DNA of 64,000 bases from Zanthoxylum bungeanum (taxonomy: Eukaryota > Streptophyta > Magnoliopsida > Sapindales > Rutaceae): NCBI GenBank assembly GCA_019454045.1, contig SKCR01026805.1, positions 1-64,000 on the forward strand. Direction: 5' to 3'. The notes beneath the pieces were generated by a model. That model was not told the DNA's origin. It saw only the letters and a program-made list of their open reading frames with translations, and ran no database searches. Below are positions 23,411 to 35,532 of the stretch, one piece after another. The stretch's first letter is position 1; each line of letters starts with the position of its first letter. Made by a program: the position numbers and the translations under genes.

Positions 23411-26400
23411 TCAAGATTCAACAATTAAATATTGCAACTGCTGCCGGAATGTAGAAATTTTGGCTGCCTCTACAGCCATGACTAGCCCGGCTAAACGATA
23501 ATTTTTTAGCTGCAAAATTAAATAAAATAATAACCATATATTATAATGTAATGTTACAAAAGGTATCAATCTCAAGAATGAAAACATGTCAGGCCATTCT
23601 ATAATAGAAATAGCCAAGTAAAATGAAGGCGCACCAGTGGGAATAGGAATAAAATAAAATCAGTAAAGATGGTTTTAGGATGGGATTAGGCATAATTTTT
23701 CAAAAGTTATAAGGGGCCAGAGACGCTGCCAAACTTCGCATTCTTGGAGCAATTGAATGTCATGGTTGATTTAGACCACCAAAGGCAGAGAAAGATAGTG
23801 TCCATCTCTCTTTTGGGTAAGACTATGTTTTAGGACTTGCAGAAAAGAGGCATTGCAAAAAAGAAGATTATTAAATAAGAGAATAATGGTCCACATTTGA
23901 CTGCAAAATTAATAGCCCCTAAAACCAAAGGAAGCTTCCACACAGGAAAAAATTAATGCATGTGCGCTAAAAGAAAACATATCATGCATGATATAACAAA
24001 CACACCCGCCATGAGGCAATGAGAAGTAGGGGTGGCAAAACAATCAACGAATCGAATTTGTATCGAATCGAATCAAAATCTGATGGATTCGTATTCGATT
24101 CGTTTATTAAACGAATCTTAATATCAAGATTCGTATTCGATTCGTTTATTAAACGAATCGAATACAAATATTCATTTAGTCATGATATTATTTAATAATA
24201 TAATTTACCATAATTGATTTACATTAATTCTTCACAAATATATACATATGAAATATGTAATTAATATATTTACTAAAAATATCTCACCAAATATCGACAA
24301 TATTATTTTTCTATGGTAATTAGCCATAATTTCTCGTATCTTAATTGAAAAATAACAATAACTAGTAAAATAAAATAATAAAACGAATCTTAAATGAATA
24401 AATGAATCAATGAGCATAAATTCGTATTCGATTCGTTTAATAAACGAATTGAATCGAATTGACCAATTTATTAAACGAATCCATTTTTTAAAACTCGTAT
24501 TCGCTTTAAAGCGAATCGAATCGAACGAATAAACGAATCCTGACCCAAATTGCCACCCCTAATGAGAAGCATACATAGATTTCGAATTTTCCAAGAGGAT
24601 TTTCAAATAACCTTAGTCTCATAAATCAATGAGAAGTAGATAGCTTGAGAATGTAACTTTGATAATCTTAGTATAGGCTTAAAATTTAATTTAGCAAATG
24701 CCATCATATATGCTGACAACAAAACTACTTGCCTCTTGAGTTTCAACCTGCTGGGTGCGCATAGGAAAACAAAAGGACCACGAGCTGAGCTGAAAAGTAT
24801 TTGAAAGAGCAATCAATAATATTTATAGGAAGAGGAATGCATAAATAGGTATAAAAGAGTTGGTAAAAGATACATTAATCATTAGGAAAATTTCAGAGAA
24901 AATTAAATTAAATTGGGTGATACAACGCATATATGGTTAAGAGAATGAGAATCAATACCTTGTGAAGAATTTCATCTTCTGCCTTGATGTAGACTATTTC
25001 CTCATCACTGCCACTGCCACTACCATTTGCATTCTTTTTCTGGATTGCATTCTTGTGCTTTTGTTTTGCATCCACAGAAGAAAGTCACAGGCACAAACAT
25101 ACACAAAGAGAGTGAGTGAGTGAGAGAGAGAGATAGCAATTTTCAATTAAAAGAAACCGAGTAAAATATAAGGCGCAGTGGTAAGATGCTAAGACAGGAA
25201 AACCTTGTAAATTTTACTGACTAGTAGATAACACTTGAAGCGAAAGGAATTCCGGAGCTCTTCTGTTGGCTTAAAAAAGTGAAACAATAAAATGTAAGTT
25301 CAGTCAAGAAACTCATTTCCAGCATCCAAGAAGAAATGGCAATCAAGCTCACCATCCATACTGTAACAGTCATCTAACCTCATCTTCTGTAGCCCATGAG
25401 ACTTCATCAAAAAGTGCATCATAAAGAGGTGGCAAAAGTTGAGGTGGAAGATTAACTACACGCTGGGACACCAGTAGACCCACATTACGAGCCTGTTCCC
25501 CTGTAAGTAATCTCAAGTCATTTATGACATCCTTGACCCGGCATGCTTTAAGGAGAAATTCCTTAAGCTCCATGATACATTTATGATCCTGTGAAGAATG
25601 AACCTATGGTTATTTAGCCATTACAAATGATAACAGATGATTAGCACACTACAATTACAACAAAAAAAATTTTGCCACAACCAAAATATGTCGGGAAAAC
25701 ATTGTGATTGCTATAATTGTAACTACCTTGTCAATCCCATAACTTGACAGGATAAACTAAAGCAACTAAGTTGGAAAAAGGTTTCTGCATCCACATCTAG
25801 TAGAAATTATGTTATTTTTTGTTGTCTGATATGTTGTTCAGTCACAAAGAATGTTAATATGAAATGCACATTGATGATGATGGCAAATGTATTAAACCTC
25901 ATATCTTATAGAGATGACACAGTATTAGGGATGTGATTTTGACCATTAGAAACATATAGAAAAATATCAAGAGTACAAGTTGCTTGCCTGATATCTCCCC
26001 AAATTAAGAGCAGTCACAATGGAGAAAGGTGCATCATCATCATCACCCTCTATTTTGACAACAGTGCCTACAGTGGTCTGTGCCAATATCAAGTCTGCAA
26101 AACCACTCAAATCCCACTGTGTATCATCAAGGTAAGTTTGTAGTAAGATCTTTACTCCATGGAAGTCATCTGGTTTTGGATCAAAGAAGACAAAGTCTGC
26201 TTGAACGACTCCCTTGAATTAAACAGACCAAGCTCATATAAGTAACAGCTAAAACGATATGAAATGGGACCAAAATCATAAGTTATTACTTTGATATTCA
26301 GGAAAAATAAAACATATAGTTATTTACTTCAGATCCTTCATCAGAAGACTCGGAAAGGTCACTCTTCTCTTCCAGAGTGTGCTTAGAAATTTCATTACCT

Positions 26401-26682
26401 AAAAATTGTTCAAAGCAGTGTGCTTATTCACCAAAATGCTAAGGATTTCAAGAACATACCAAATGAAAAGAAAGAATTACCTCTCAAATTAAAAAAAGAT
26501 GAGATCAGTTAGATGATAATACCTTTGGAGTAACGAGGATGTCCTTTCTGGTCTTTTGATTTATATTTTTGACATCTATCCAAGTGAATGGAGGCAATTT
26601 GAGCGATTGAACGAGCAAAAGGAGAGAAGGTTAATGGCTGAGGATTCAACAATCTTCGACGCCTTGTCAGCCTTCGAGGCAT
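23411..26682 (-). CDS. BCCIP: BCCIP/Bcp1 family protein (spliced, 8 coding exons, 323 aa)
   Basis: Exons on the minus strand: 26682-26523, 26398-26328, 26212-25988, 25588-25379, 25269-25204, 25057-24959, 24789-24748 and 23509-23411; they sum to 972 nt, keep one frame and end in TGA. The start ATG gives MPRRLTRRRR, a basic N-terminus, followed by an acidic Ser/Glu/Asp stretch (exon 2) and the BCCIP core: VVQADFVFFDPKPDDFHGVK, LLPPLYDALFDE, PTEELRNSFRFK, YIKAEDEILHK and a final LAGLVMAVEAAKI. All junctions are GT-AG except intron 3, which has a GC donor at 25987-25986. Family members bind p21 and BRCA2 in animals, and yeast Bcp1 is a nuclear chaperone for ribosomal protein Rpl23/uL14; a ribosome-assembly role in plants is inference. 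The last intron (1238 bp) holds a MITE. Confidence 0.93.
24027..24561. mobile_element. hAT-type MITE 2 in the last BCCIP intron
   Basis: The 535-bp element has inverted ends taggggtggcaaaa and, in reverse complement, taggggtggcaattt, with an exact 8-bp target duplication atgagaag (24019-24026 and 24562-24569). Its arms are built from cgaatc, attcg and gtttattaaacgaat words in both orientations around an AT-rich middle. It has no coding capacity. It lies inside intron 7 of the BCCIP gene, away from both splice sites. Confidence 0.92.
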
Positions 26683-26696
26683 CTTGTTGTTTTACC

Positions 26697-27883
26697 CTAA
26701 GGCAACCAGAACACTTCACAAGATATATGTGTCATTGACAAGTAAGGCGGGTTTGATATGAAAAAGTAAATCTGCCACAGTAAATCTGCCACTTTTATTT
26801 CATTAATAAAGCAAAGAAAAAACCATGTAGTCTCATAATCCAAAATAGCTAACTCTCGTGCTGACAAGTGTACTGTCAATTGTCAAACAGATGGAAAAGG
26901 TTACATCAACATTGAAATCTACAAAAATGAGCAGACCAAAGATAAGAATATAAAACATAATAGTGAAAATTGAGTCACTTTGGCTTAAAATTCAGATGAA
27001 AATAAAATTTGATTCTTGATCCACTAAGGTTTCCTGTTCCAATAAAATTGAAGTCTGTAGAACCAGATTGATCAAAATACAAAATGTAACATCTTCCATG
27101 AACGCTGGCCCAAGCCAAGACGCAGGTCATCATAGATTATCACATTGGAAGAGAACAAGTAACCAAAGCAACATTGACAGCATAAGGAAAACTTTGGTGA
27201 AATCACCAACAAAGCCACAACAATCAAATTCATTAGCATTATAGTTTAGAATAAATACCCAACTAAATGATAAATTCAAATCGACACTGACGAATCTACT
27301 TAACACAACAACAAAGAGGAGAAAGAACAAACTACTTTAATCAATCGGCAGTATTGAGTAACAGAGATGATTGCATAATAAAGTCAATAAAAATACCAGA
27401 GTGCATTCGGAGATAATTCCCATTCTGTCGATTTCTCTATGGTAATTTCATACATTCCAGCTAATAAGAGGCTCTCTACGCTCATGATTATTATTTACAC
27501 ACAAATATAGACGGCTGAGCCTAACTGAGAGCTCCTAGTTTAGTTGAACTACAGCTACAAAGGAAAACCATTGCTTCTGTAGAAAATATTTTTTTTCCTC
27601 GCAATATTTCTTGGAGACACAGTTATAAGGTCAATATCTAAGAAGCGTTTAAAGTTCTTCTTCATTCTTCTATCTTAAAATTAATTTCACTACTTAATTC
27701 GTTAGAGGAAAAAAAGGAAGTGCTTACAGCAGCATCAAATAAAAGATTAGCGCATACTATTACAAGTCTTGTGCAATAAGTCAGATTAATCATCAATGGA
27801 TTTCTAATTGTCGTGAATTAATTAAAACTTAAGGAAAGAACAAGTGATTGAATTTAAAAAAAACAGAAACAAAATTGAAGTAC
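26697..27883 (-). other. BCCIP 5' UTR intron (predicted)
   Basis: The donor gcgaaag|gtac at 27884/27883 and the acceptor ttag at 26698-26697, followed 14 bases later by the start codon, define an intron of about 1.2 kb. It is AT-rich without repeats or coding frames. An upstream non-coding exon of under 130 bases would end at 27884. The exact transcription start is not visible. Confidence 0.6.
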
Positions 27884-28015
27884 CTTTCGCCGCTGCTTGT
27901 CTTTAGAATCGTAAAGCTGCGAAGAACTTGAGACTTGAGAGATTGAATCGCGACTAAAATTGGAGAAGAATTGGACTCGGGGGAATGAAGACACTACTGG
28001 ACTGGGGGTTAGTTG

Positions 28016-28146
28016 AGGGTTTTAGGGTAATTGAGAATGAGAGGGTTAATTTCAATTGGCACCACAATGTTTTAGAAAACATCAACTTAATCGAAGACCT
28101 TTCAGAAACACTCACCTCGGACCTTAAGCTTAGGCCCAAGCCCAAT
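28016..28146 (-). promoter_or_regulatory. BCCIP promoter motifs: telo-box and site II
   Basis: On the minus strand accctaaaaccct (28016-28028) is a telo-box-like element close to the predicted transcription start, and ttgggcttgggcc (28134-28146) contains two TGGGCY site II elements about 110 bases upstream. In plants this pair is common in genes for ribosomal and ribosome-assembly proteins. No convincing TATA box is seen. Confidence 0.55.
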
Positions 28147-28281
28147 GAGCTATAATGGACCTGGGCAATTTTCATTTGACTGGTACTTTTGCCATCCTTC
28201 AAATTCTAATAACAATCCATTTAAATTTTATTTCCAAAAATATCCATTCGAGTAATTTTTAAAAGAAAAATTATCATTCTA

Positions 28282-28500
28282 GAAAATCGTTAGAAATCTC
28301 ATCGCCAAATCATTCCTTATGGGTTTAAGCAGAGCAAGTAAAATATTTGGTTGTCCCACACTCTTACAAGAAATTCACTTCCTGAAAAAATGAACGATTT
28401 CAAAATTTTCGTGAAAAACGATACTTACGTTATTTATTAGATTAAAAAAATGAACGATTTCAAAGTTTTTATAGTAAAACGTACTTAAATTGAACATTTT
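28282..28500 (-). mobile_element. SINE fragment and local duplication
   Basis: 28282-28382 is a partial copy of the SINE family (gttagaaatctcatcgccaa, later gggtttaagcagagcaag). It is followed by two diverged copies of a roughly 55-bp unit starting aaaaaatgaacgatttcaaa at about 28386 and 28446. Confidence 0.5.
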
Positions 28501-28504
28501 TTTC

Positions 28505-28654
28505 AAAATGTTGGAAATTCCGTCGCTAAACCACTCGACCCAGACTTAAACAGAGTAAGTAAAACCCTGATTGTTCCAGACTTTTACAAAAAATAAACCC
28601 ACTGAACTTGAATCTAGAATCTGACAATCAAATCTTAATCATCCACTTGAGGGC
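28505..28654 (-). mobile_element. SINE fragment next to the Gypsy LTR
   Basis: The stretch gttggaaattccgtcgctaa through ctgacaatcaaatcttaatc matches the SINE at 22735-22875. The SINE 5' portion (right side on the plus strand) is replaced by the LTR that starts at 28655, so the Gypsy element may have inserted in or next to this SINE. Confidence 0.5.
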
Positions 28655-29520
28655 TGTTGATGGCCAATTTTCGTTCCAGGGGCAAATCCGGAGACTCACT
28701 CCTGGAACAATATTCCCCCAACTGTGAATTTGTTTGGTTTATTGGGAACCAAAAGAAAACTTAGCAGAAAATGTAAACACACAGATGAAAACATAGGATA
28801 TAACGTGGTTCGATGGAATGGATCCAACATATATCCACATGCACAAAGAAATGAAGTTTTTTTTTATACATAGTCGGACTTGACCGACCTTTTTTTACAA
28901 GTGATTGGGTATGACCGAGCTATTTTATCTCTCCGTCGTACTCACTGTTTCTCTCTTTCTTACAAAGCTTCGAGTAAAATTTGCTAACCCTTACAAAAGT
29001 GTTCTCAACCCCTTTATATACTAAGGAAAATAGCATTATTCCACAATCCTCGTGACATCAGTCACGTGAACTTACTGCTTCCAAATAGGCTCTCTGCTCC
29101 ATATGTTTCACCAAAAGTAGACTTACCATCTGACATTTCATTAAGTCATTATGTTTGGGCACTGCCACATACTACATTAATAATGAAAGCCTGTATCCAT
29201 CTGCTCACGCGATGACGTGTGTTAGAAGATAACCCCACAAGTTACTCCCGCTCTTCTTCACGAGGTTGGATGACTGAGCTGAGGCTTTCCCGCCCCTCCA
29301 AACTATGCTGATCTGGTCGGATCCAAGGTCCACGGCTACCGATCTTCTTGTATATTGGTGCTCATCAGGTCGGTCAGAAAATGTAGATCAGATCCGACCA
29401 TTCAACTGGAATGGGTAGCTTTGAGTGATGTCATCGTACTATAGTATTTTGAACTTGAAATTCCCTTCCTGCCATACTTGATCCGCTGTCAACACTTAGG
29501 CCCAAAAATCACCATCAGTA
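28655..29520 (-). repeat. Tat Gypsy 3' LTR
   Basis: It aligns along its whole length with 62980-63843: both contain ccccaactgtgaattt near the start, the word ggatataacgt, gctcacgcg and a shared end caccatca. It starts tgttgatgg. To its right, on the minus strand, gaactagggaac may be the remnant of a purine tract. Confidence 0.85.
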
Positions 29521-30427
29521 TATGTTCCCTAGTTCTCGGTTCCAATGAGTTTGTGAGTTAGTGCCAGGAACTATAAGAGTGAGAAGAATGTTGTTCAGTT
29601 CTGGGTTATTTGCCTCATCAAAATGTCTTCTCTCTCGTGCCGAGTCTGGTCGGCCTCGTCATTGTTATGTGCTTGGGTCGGTAAAATCTCACTATCAGCC
29701 TAAACGACGTTGGTTGATTCATGCATATACCTCTTATGCTATTCTGATGACCGCCCATCGGGAACCGTAAATCATTATTAATGCCTTAAATGCCCATCAA
29801 ATCTCATGCATATTCCCTTACTTCACTATTGTCGTGACACTTGTAATTCATCTATGGCATTACGGCAAAAACGAAGGTAACCGACTTACTTCGAGCCAAC
29901 TGAATGGTTTTCTGATCTCGTCTCTCTAATTGAAATTGAACTGATGAGATTAAGAATTACACGCATGTAGCCTATCCGAGCCCCCTCAATTGGATCTGAC
30001 GGTCAAAATCGCCCCGAGCTACGTATAAAAAGAAAAGAACCATGCATATTCGCATTTTTACGAATCCTTATCCTCCAAAGCAACAAAAAAGTTCTTTCAT
30101 GCTCTTGGCGACCATCAAGCTCCACAATTTGCAAAGTCCAATTTTCTTCTGCTTCGTCAAACAAGTAAGTTTTTATATTGACTCACTCTTATTTGTCTTT
30201 CTTGTGTTCTTTAACATGTTAGAATTGTTCTTGCTTGCGTGTGTATCTGTTCTTCGTTCTGGGTTTTCGTTGTGATGTCACTGATTCATGGGTAGGTTTT
30301 GATAATCGGGTTACATGTGTTCTTGAATTGATTCTGGGTTAGTGTTTAGAGAATCTGTGTTTGTGGGTTTTTGAACGTGTTTCTATTTGATGCTGTAGAA
30401 AAGATTTACCATATCTGCCATTGTTAG
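29521..30427 (+). other. Tat Gypsy 3' untranslated region with possible antisense promoter
   Basis: This stretch lies between the Gypsy 3' LTR and the Copia solo LTR. The plus strand has a TATA-like box tataaaaag at 30024-30032, and a perfect splice donor gtaagt at 30165-30170 followed by U-rich text. Both face the antisense ORF remnant at 50711-52330. Short open frames at 29561-29770 and 30042-30275 have no recognisable domain. Confidence 0.5.
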
Positions 30428-31182
30428 TGTTAGGGTTGGTGCTCAGAGTTCCAATCTGAATCGTATTTATGTCCGATTCATAAATACGAATAATTCTGTT
30501 TTCCATAATATTACTTAATTAATGGTAACACCTCTTGTCTTTTATTCACATATTCGATCTAATTACGATTAAATATCTAATTATGATTAGATTGAAACTA
30601 AATTTGATTTAATGATATGTGTATATTATATAAAAACCCTAGGATTTATGATGTAGTCCACAGTTACAACGTAGTTTGTAATTGACAATGGGAAGTGCAT
30701 TATAAGATGTATATCATTTAATAAAGTTTATGGTCAAGATTTACTAACACGGGTGGGTTATTAAAATCCGCTGAGACCAGTACATATCGTATATCATGAC
30801 TCGGTCCAATGGTTTATCCCAATAAACCATGAGTCTCAGGAGACTCGTATAGACATGTAGGTGTTTATTTGATAACCATTGAACGACTTACTGAAGATTT
30901 CCTAATAGATGATGCACCAACGTCAATAGGAATATTCTCGAGTTGAGCGAGCATAGTGGTCCTTTGACTTGAGATACCATAGTGGGATATATGAGTTATC
31001 CTCCACTCTTTGATGGCAGTCACGTCACCGATCTATTCATAATCAGACGTCTGCTTGTTCGTTGGGTGTGGACTGATGCTCATGATATCCAGTGCATATC
31101 AAGAGAGGATCATTCAGTCCTGTGTGCAGGGCATATGCATCTTACATGTGTTTACGATCTAGTAAATCCATGGCCATGGTAT

Positions 31183-33638
31183 TTTTAAGGTTAGTGCTTG
31201 GAGTGCCAATCCGGATCGTATTTATGTCTGATTCTTAAATACGAGTAATTATATTTTCCATAATATTACTAATTTTAGTGGTAGCACCCTTGTCTTTTAT
31301 ACACTTATTCGATCTAATTGCGATTAGAAATCTGATTATGATTAAATCGAAACTGAATTTGTTTCAGTGATACATGTATATTAGACAAAGACCATAGGAT
31401 TTATAGTATAATGTGCAATTACAACATAGTTTGTAATTGACATTGGGAAGCGCATTATTAGTTTTATATCTTTAAATAAAGTTCTTGGTCAAGATTTACT
31501 AACACTGATCGGTTAGTAAAATTCGCTTGGACCGGTACATGTCGTATATCATGACTTGGTCCGATGGTTTATCCCAATGAACCATGAGTCTCGGGAACTG
31601 ATATAGAAATATAAGTGTTTATTTGATAAGACACTGAATGACTTACTGAATGTTTCCTAATAAATGGTACACCAACGTCAATAGGAACCTTCTCGAGTTG
31701 AGCGAGCATAGTGGTCCTTCGACTTGAGATACCACTATGGATATATGAGCTATCCTCCATACTTTGATGGCAGTCACGTCATGATCAGACCTCCGACTGT
31801 TCATTGGGTGTGGACCGATGCTCAGGATATCCCGTGCGTATCAAGATATGATTCGTCTGTCTTGTGTATAAGGTATAGGCATCCAACACGTGTTTACGAT
31901 CTAGTAAATCCATGGCTATGGTATAAGATCGGAAATCAATTCCGAGTGTTATTAGAGATCGTAAATTGAAAGTCGACTGTTTTATACCGAACGGATTTGA
32001 TGCTCTCATCTATATCCCAGGTATAATAAGGATGGCATGTGACGGAGGGATTTCCGTATGCTATGATCTCGACTTGCATAGTTTAGCATGATTATCCGTG
32101 ATCGTCATAATCCATGAGTGGGTAGATTATGGACACGAAATTGGATTTCATGACGGATAAACCTAAACTTAGAGAGTCCCACAATATGAAGTGTACTCGT
32201 TGAGCACTTGGGCAACTTGATATGAATAATACGAATTATTCATTATACTTCACCGGATTAAATGAGTTAATTTGGATCGTTTAATCGGTTAAATGATAAC
32301 AAATGCATTAGGAGATTTTGTCCGGTAATAATTATTGTGTATTTGTATTAGATACATAATTCGATTAGATACACATTAATTATTCATCAAATGAGATTTT
32401 TACACATGTCATGAATATATGTATTTATTATTTAATGTAAATAAAATACATGTATTTGTGTAAATTAATTGTTTAATTATTTAATAGTTAAATAATTAAA
32501 TAATTGACTTTTCAAACCGTATCAATTAATCATTAATTGAAAGATATATGATGAGATATGATTGGTAACACTTGGCATGGATTAAATTGGTCTTTCTGTG
32601 TCCAATTTTGATTGGATATTATAAAGATTAATCATTAATTTACTTGTTAAATTATTAAATGACAAAATTGCCCATTTACTAGTGTAAATTTCTGCCATTA
32701 TAAAAGGAGGAGAGATAATTATTTTCTTCATTCTTTTCATCATCATCACTGCCGAAACCCACACCCAAAATAAGCTCTCAAATTAATTCATGGTGATTCG
32801 AAGAGAGAAAGAAGAAAATCAAGAAACCAAGTTGAGGAATTATAGGATTAAAGGTAATTCTAATATCCCTCAGCTTGGAAAATTATGTTTTTGTTTCTTG
32901 ATAATATTTAGATATCTAAGGTTTCTTATTTGTTATAAAATTTGGGGCTTTTAGCTTTGATGGATGATATTGGAAGAATAAGCATGTGTGAAGTGTAAAT
33001 TTAAAAGTAATTAGTGTTATTAATTTCAAATTTAATCAATTTATTCATTTGATGAATTGTTACCATTCTAGAGTTATTGATCCACTCTTAGATAGCCTAA
33101 AATTGTTCTAGAGTTGTTCATTTGTGGTGGGACTCGTTTGATATTGGATTAATTAGATTAATCTTGTTGAAAATAAGATTTAAGCATGATTTTTTTTTTG
33201 GCAAATTTGTTCACTGGATTAGACCTGCACATGTTTCTATTTTTGTGATGAAAATGTTGTCTTTAGAATGTTATGGATGTGTTTTGAGAGGTTGAACAAT
33301 TACCAGAAAGTGTTTCCAGTAAATCCATCACTGTTTGGGCAGCCAGTGAACTGCCCCGACACTTATGGAAACTGACTATTGGATCTGTCCTAGGCAGTTT
33401 CCATAAGTGTTTCGGTTAAAAACATGTTTTAGACCATTTTACGAAAAATTATTTTTCAAAGTTTCGCGTGTTTTCAACACTATTTATGTCAATATTTGAT
33501 AAATAGGTTTAGGTGAAATATGAATAAATTATTCATATTAGATATTGAATAATTTATTTGGTATTTTGAAAAAATTTTAAAATACGATTTCTCCCGAACC
33601 CGCTCTTTCATTGCGCTTCATCGCCCAAAGCCCCAAAA
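31183..33638 (+). repeat. 5' LTR of the LARD-like Copia element
   Basis: It begins ttttaaggttagtgc and ends in ccccaaaa just before the primer site. The U3 block is at 31766-31814, a TATA box tataaaagg at 32699-32707, and the conserved inverted-repeat island at 33062-33125. It matches 42642-45169 closely, including the pyrimidine-rich text after the TATA box. Confidence 0.88.
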
Positions 33639-33641
33639 AAA

Positions 33642-33658
33642 AGGTATCAGAGCGGGTC
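33642..33658 (+). other. Primer-binding site of the LARD-like element
   Basis: The sequence ggtatcagagcgggtc lies directly after the LTR and matches the plant initiator tRNA-Met site used by the coding Copia element at 13263-13279. Confidence 0.85.
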
Positions 33659-35532
33659 TAATGCTTCATCCATTATATTATTCATGCTTGATATATGATA
33701 TATAATCCAATTTTAATATTCGCACATGCTTGTAATCTAGATATGTTTATTTACTTTTCGGTTTTACGTTAAAGAAAAATCTAACGGAAATTTAATAGTT
33801 ATATTGTGTTATATTTTCTATAGTAGAATTGAAATGTTTAGAAAATAATTTAGATTAAAATTTTGCATTTGATGTAGAGTATAACTTCCATAGGAAAATC
33901 CCCGCTTTTAAATATGGCTGTAAAGTAACTTGTATTGGATACATGTTTCTTGGTCCGTCTTGTCAATATGGTTTATGGATAACTTTCTATGGCTGCATCC
34001 GAGATCGTGCCAAAACAGTGAGGGTGTAGTTGATAGAATTTTATTCATGCCGGTTGTATATTGATACTAGATAAATTCAAGTGAAAGTGAAAATCTTGAA
34101 CGTGCCAAAGCTGTCATGACTACATCGGTAGCTTGAATTTTTCATTGATAAGTGAGCCTTGATAAGCCTCCCTGTGAATGTGCCAAGGCTGTCACAGTGA
34201 GAAATGGTCAGGACCAAAACCAAGAGTCATTGGTGAGTGATTGACAAAGTGTTGTCTACCTAATGAATATACATAGGCGAGATCGTGCCAAAGCTGTGAG
34301 TCGAAATATATTCATGTGATTCTACTCTCACTATGGAATTCGATTTAATTATTGAATTCCCGTTGTCTGTTAGAGATTACGGTATTACTGAAAGTAGTGG
34401 GAAACACTACTGAGTTTAAAATTCATAACTCGAACCGTGAGTATTTTTATGGAATTTACTGCTTTAGTTTTCCTATTATTCTATATTGCTTATAGAATTA
34501 TGCTTCTAATCCACTGTATAATATATTACTTGAATATATAGGTTTTCTGACTTTACTTATGATTGCGTAGTTCTAGAATAGGTTATAGAAAAAACAGTAG
34601 ACTTGGATATTGTTAGATTAGTTGAAACCATCGGTAACTGTTGCTCCAATTTGATTGAAAATGAAGATTGTTTGTGACTTAGTTTCTAAGTCGCGATTAG
34701 CTAATCTCAAAGGATATCTGCTTTAGGATATAATTATCTATTTAGAACTGCTTTTTTGTAGTAAAAATTGACACGAATCAGTTCATGTCTCAAGATTCTT
34801 AACTGGTATTAAGAAAACCCATTTAGTATTTGTTTATCTTTTAATGACGTTTCTTCGCTTTTAGTGACTTTTGGAAGTCATGTGTCTGACACAGATTGCT
34901 AATCAATTATTTGCAATTGTTGTGAATAATTGAACGCAAATATTAAATCTTAATAAAGGAGATATAGTTGTGTATAAAGAATATCGATTCTCTCAATACG
35001 ACAATTATAGGTATTGGATACCTAATCTACCGTCTAGTTATTTAAAATAATGTTTAATAACTGTTTTGATATTTGATATCAGAACTTATGACTATTTGAT
35101 AGTTACTTGTTCCGTATAAACAGTTGTTACATATTTTAACATGACTAGTAGTGTCATTAATGAGAAGATATACATTAAGAAGATATTTGGTAAAATAAAT
35201 AATTTAGAACTGTGATTTATGAGATTTTATCATAAAAACATTAGATATTTGTTCTTTATGGTAAATGATGGTCTAATACGAGATCACACCACATACCCTT
35301 ATCCATTAATGAATATTGTATTCAGATTGTAATTAAATCTCATTTAACCGATGATTGTCATTGGACCGCCGATTTATTAAACTAATACATTGGATATGTG
35401 TAGTTTAATGAATTTTAAATTGCCTTGTATAATTTTCTTTGATTCGTAACTCAGTTAATGAATTGTCATGATGATGAGTGATATTTATATCACTATTTCC
35501 CACTCATTTAACCTAATATTTTGTATAGTTAC
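33659..35532 (+). other. Leader and interior of the LARD-like element, with four leader motifs
   Basis: Four copies of a motif lie at 34000-34022, 34098-34118, 34175-34196 and 34278-34300; the first and last begin cgagatcgtgcc and end gtgag. They correspond in place and spacing to the leader motifs of the elements at 1464 and 12747. The rest shows no open frame of note. The last seven bases are the target copy tagttac. Confidence 0.7.

Noticed and set aside
30428..31182. First reading as a truncated tandem LTR next to the second LTR
   Set aside because: The missing half starts at 45175 after a matching ggtat, so it is one LTR split by an insertion.
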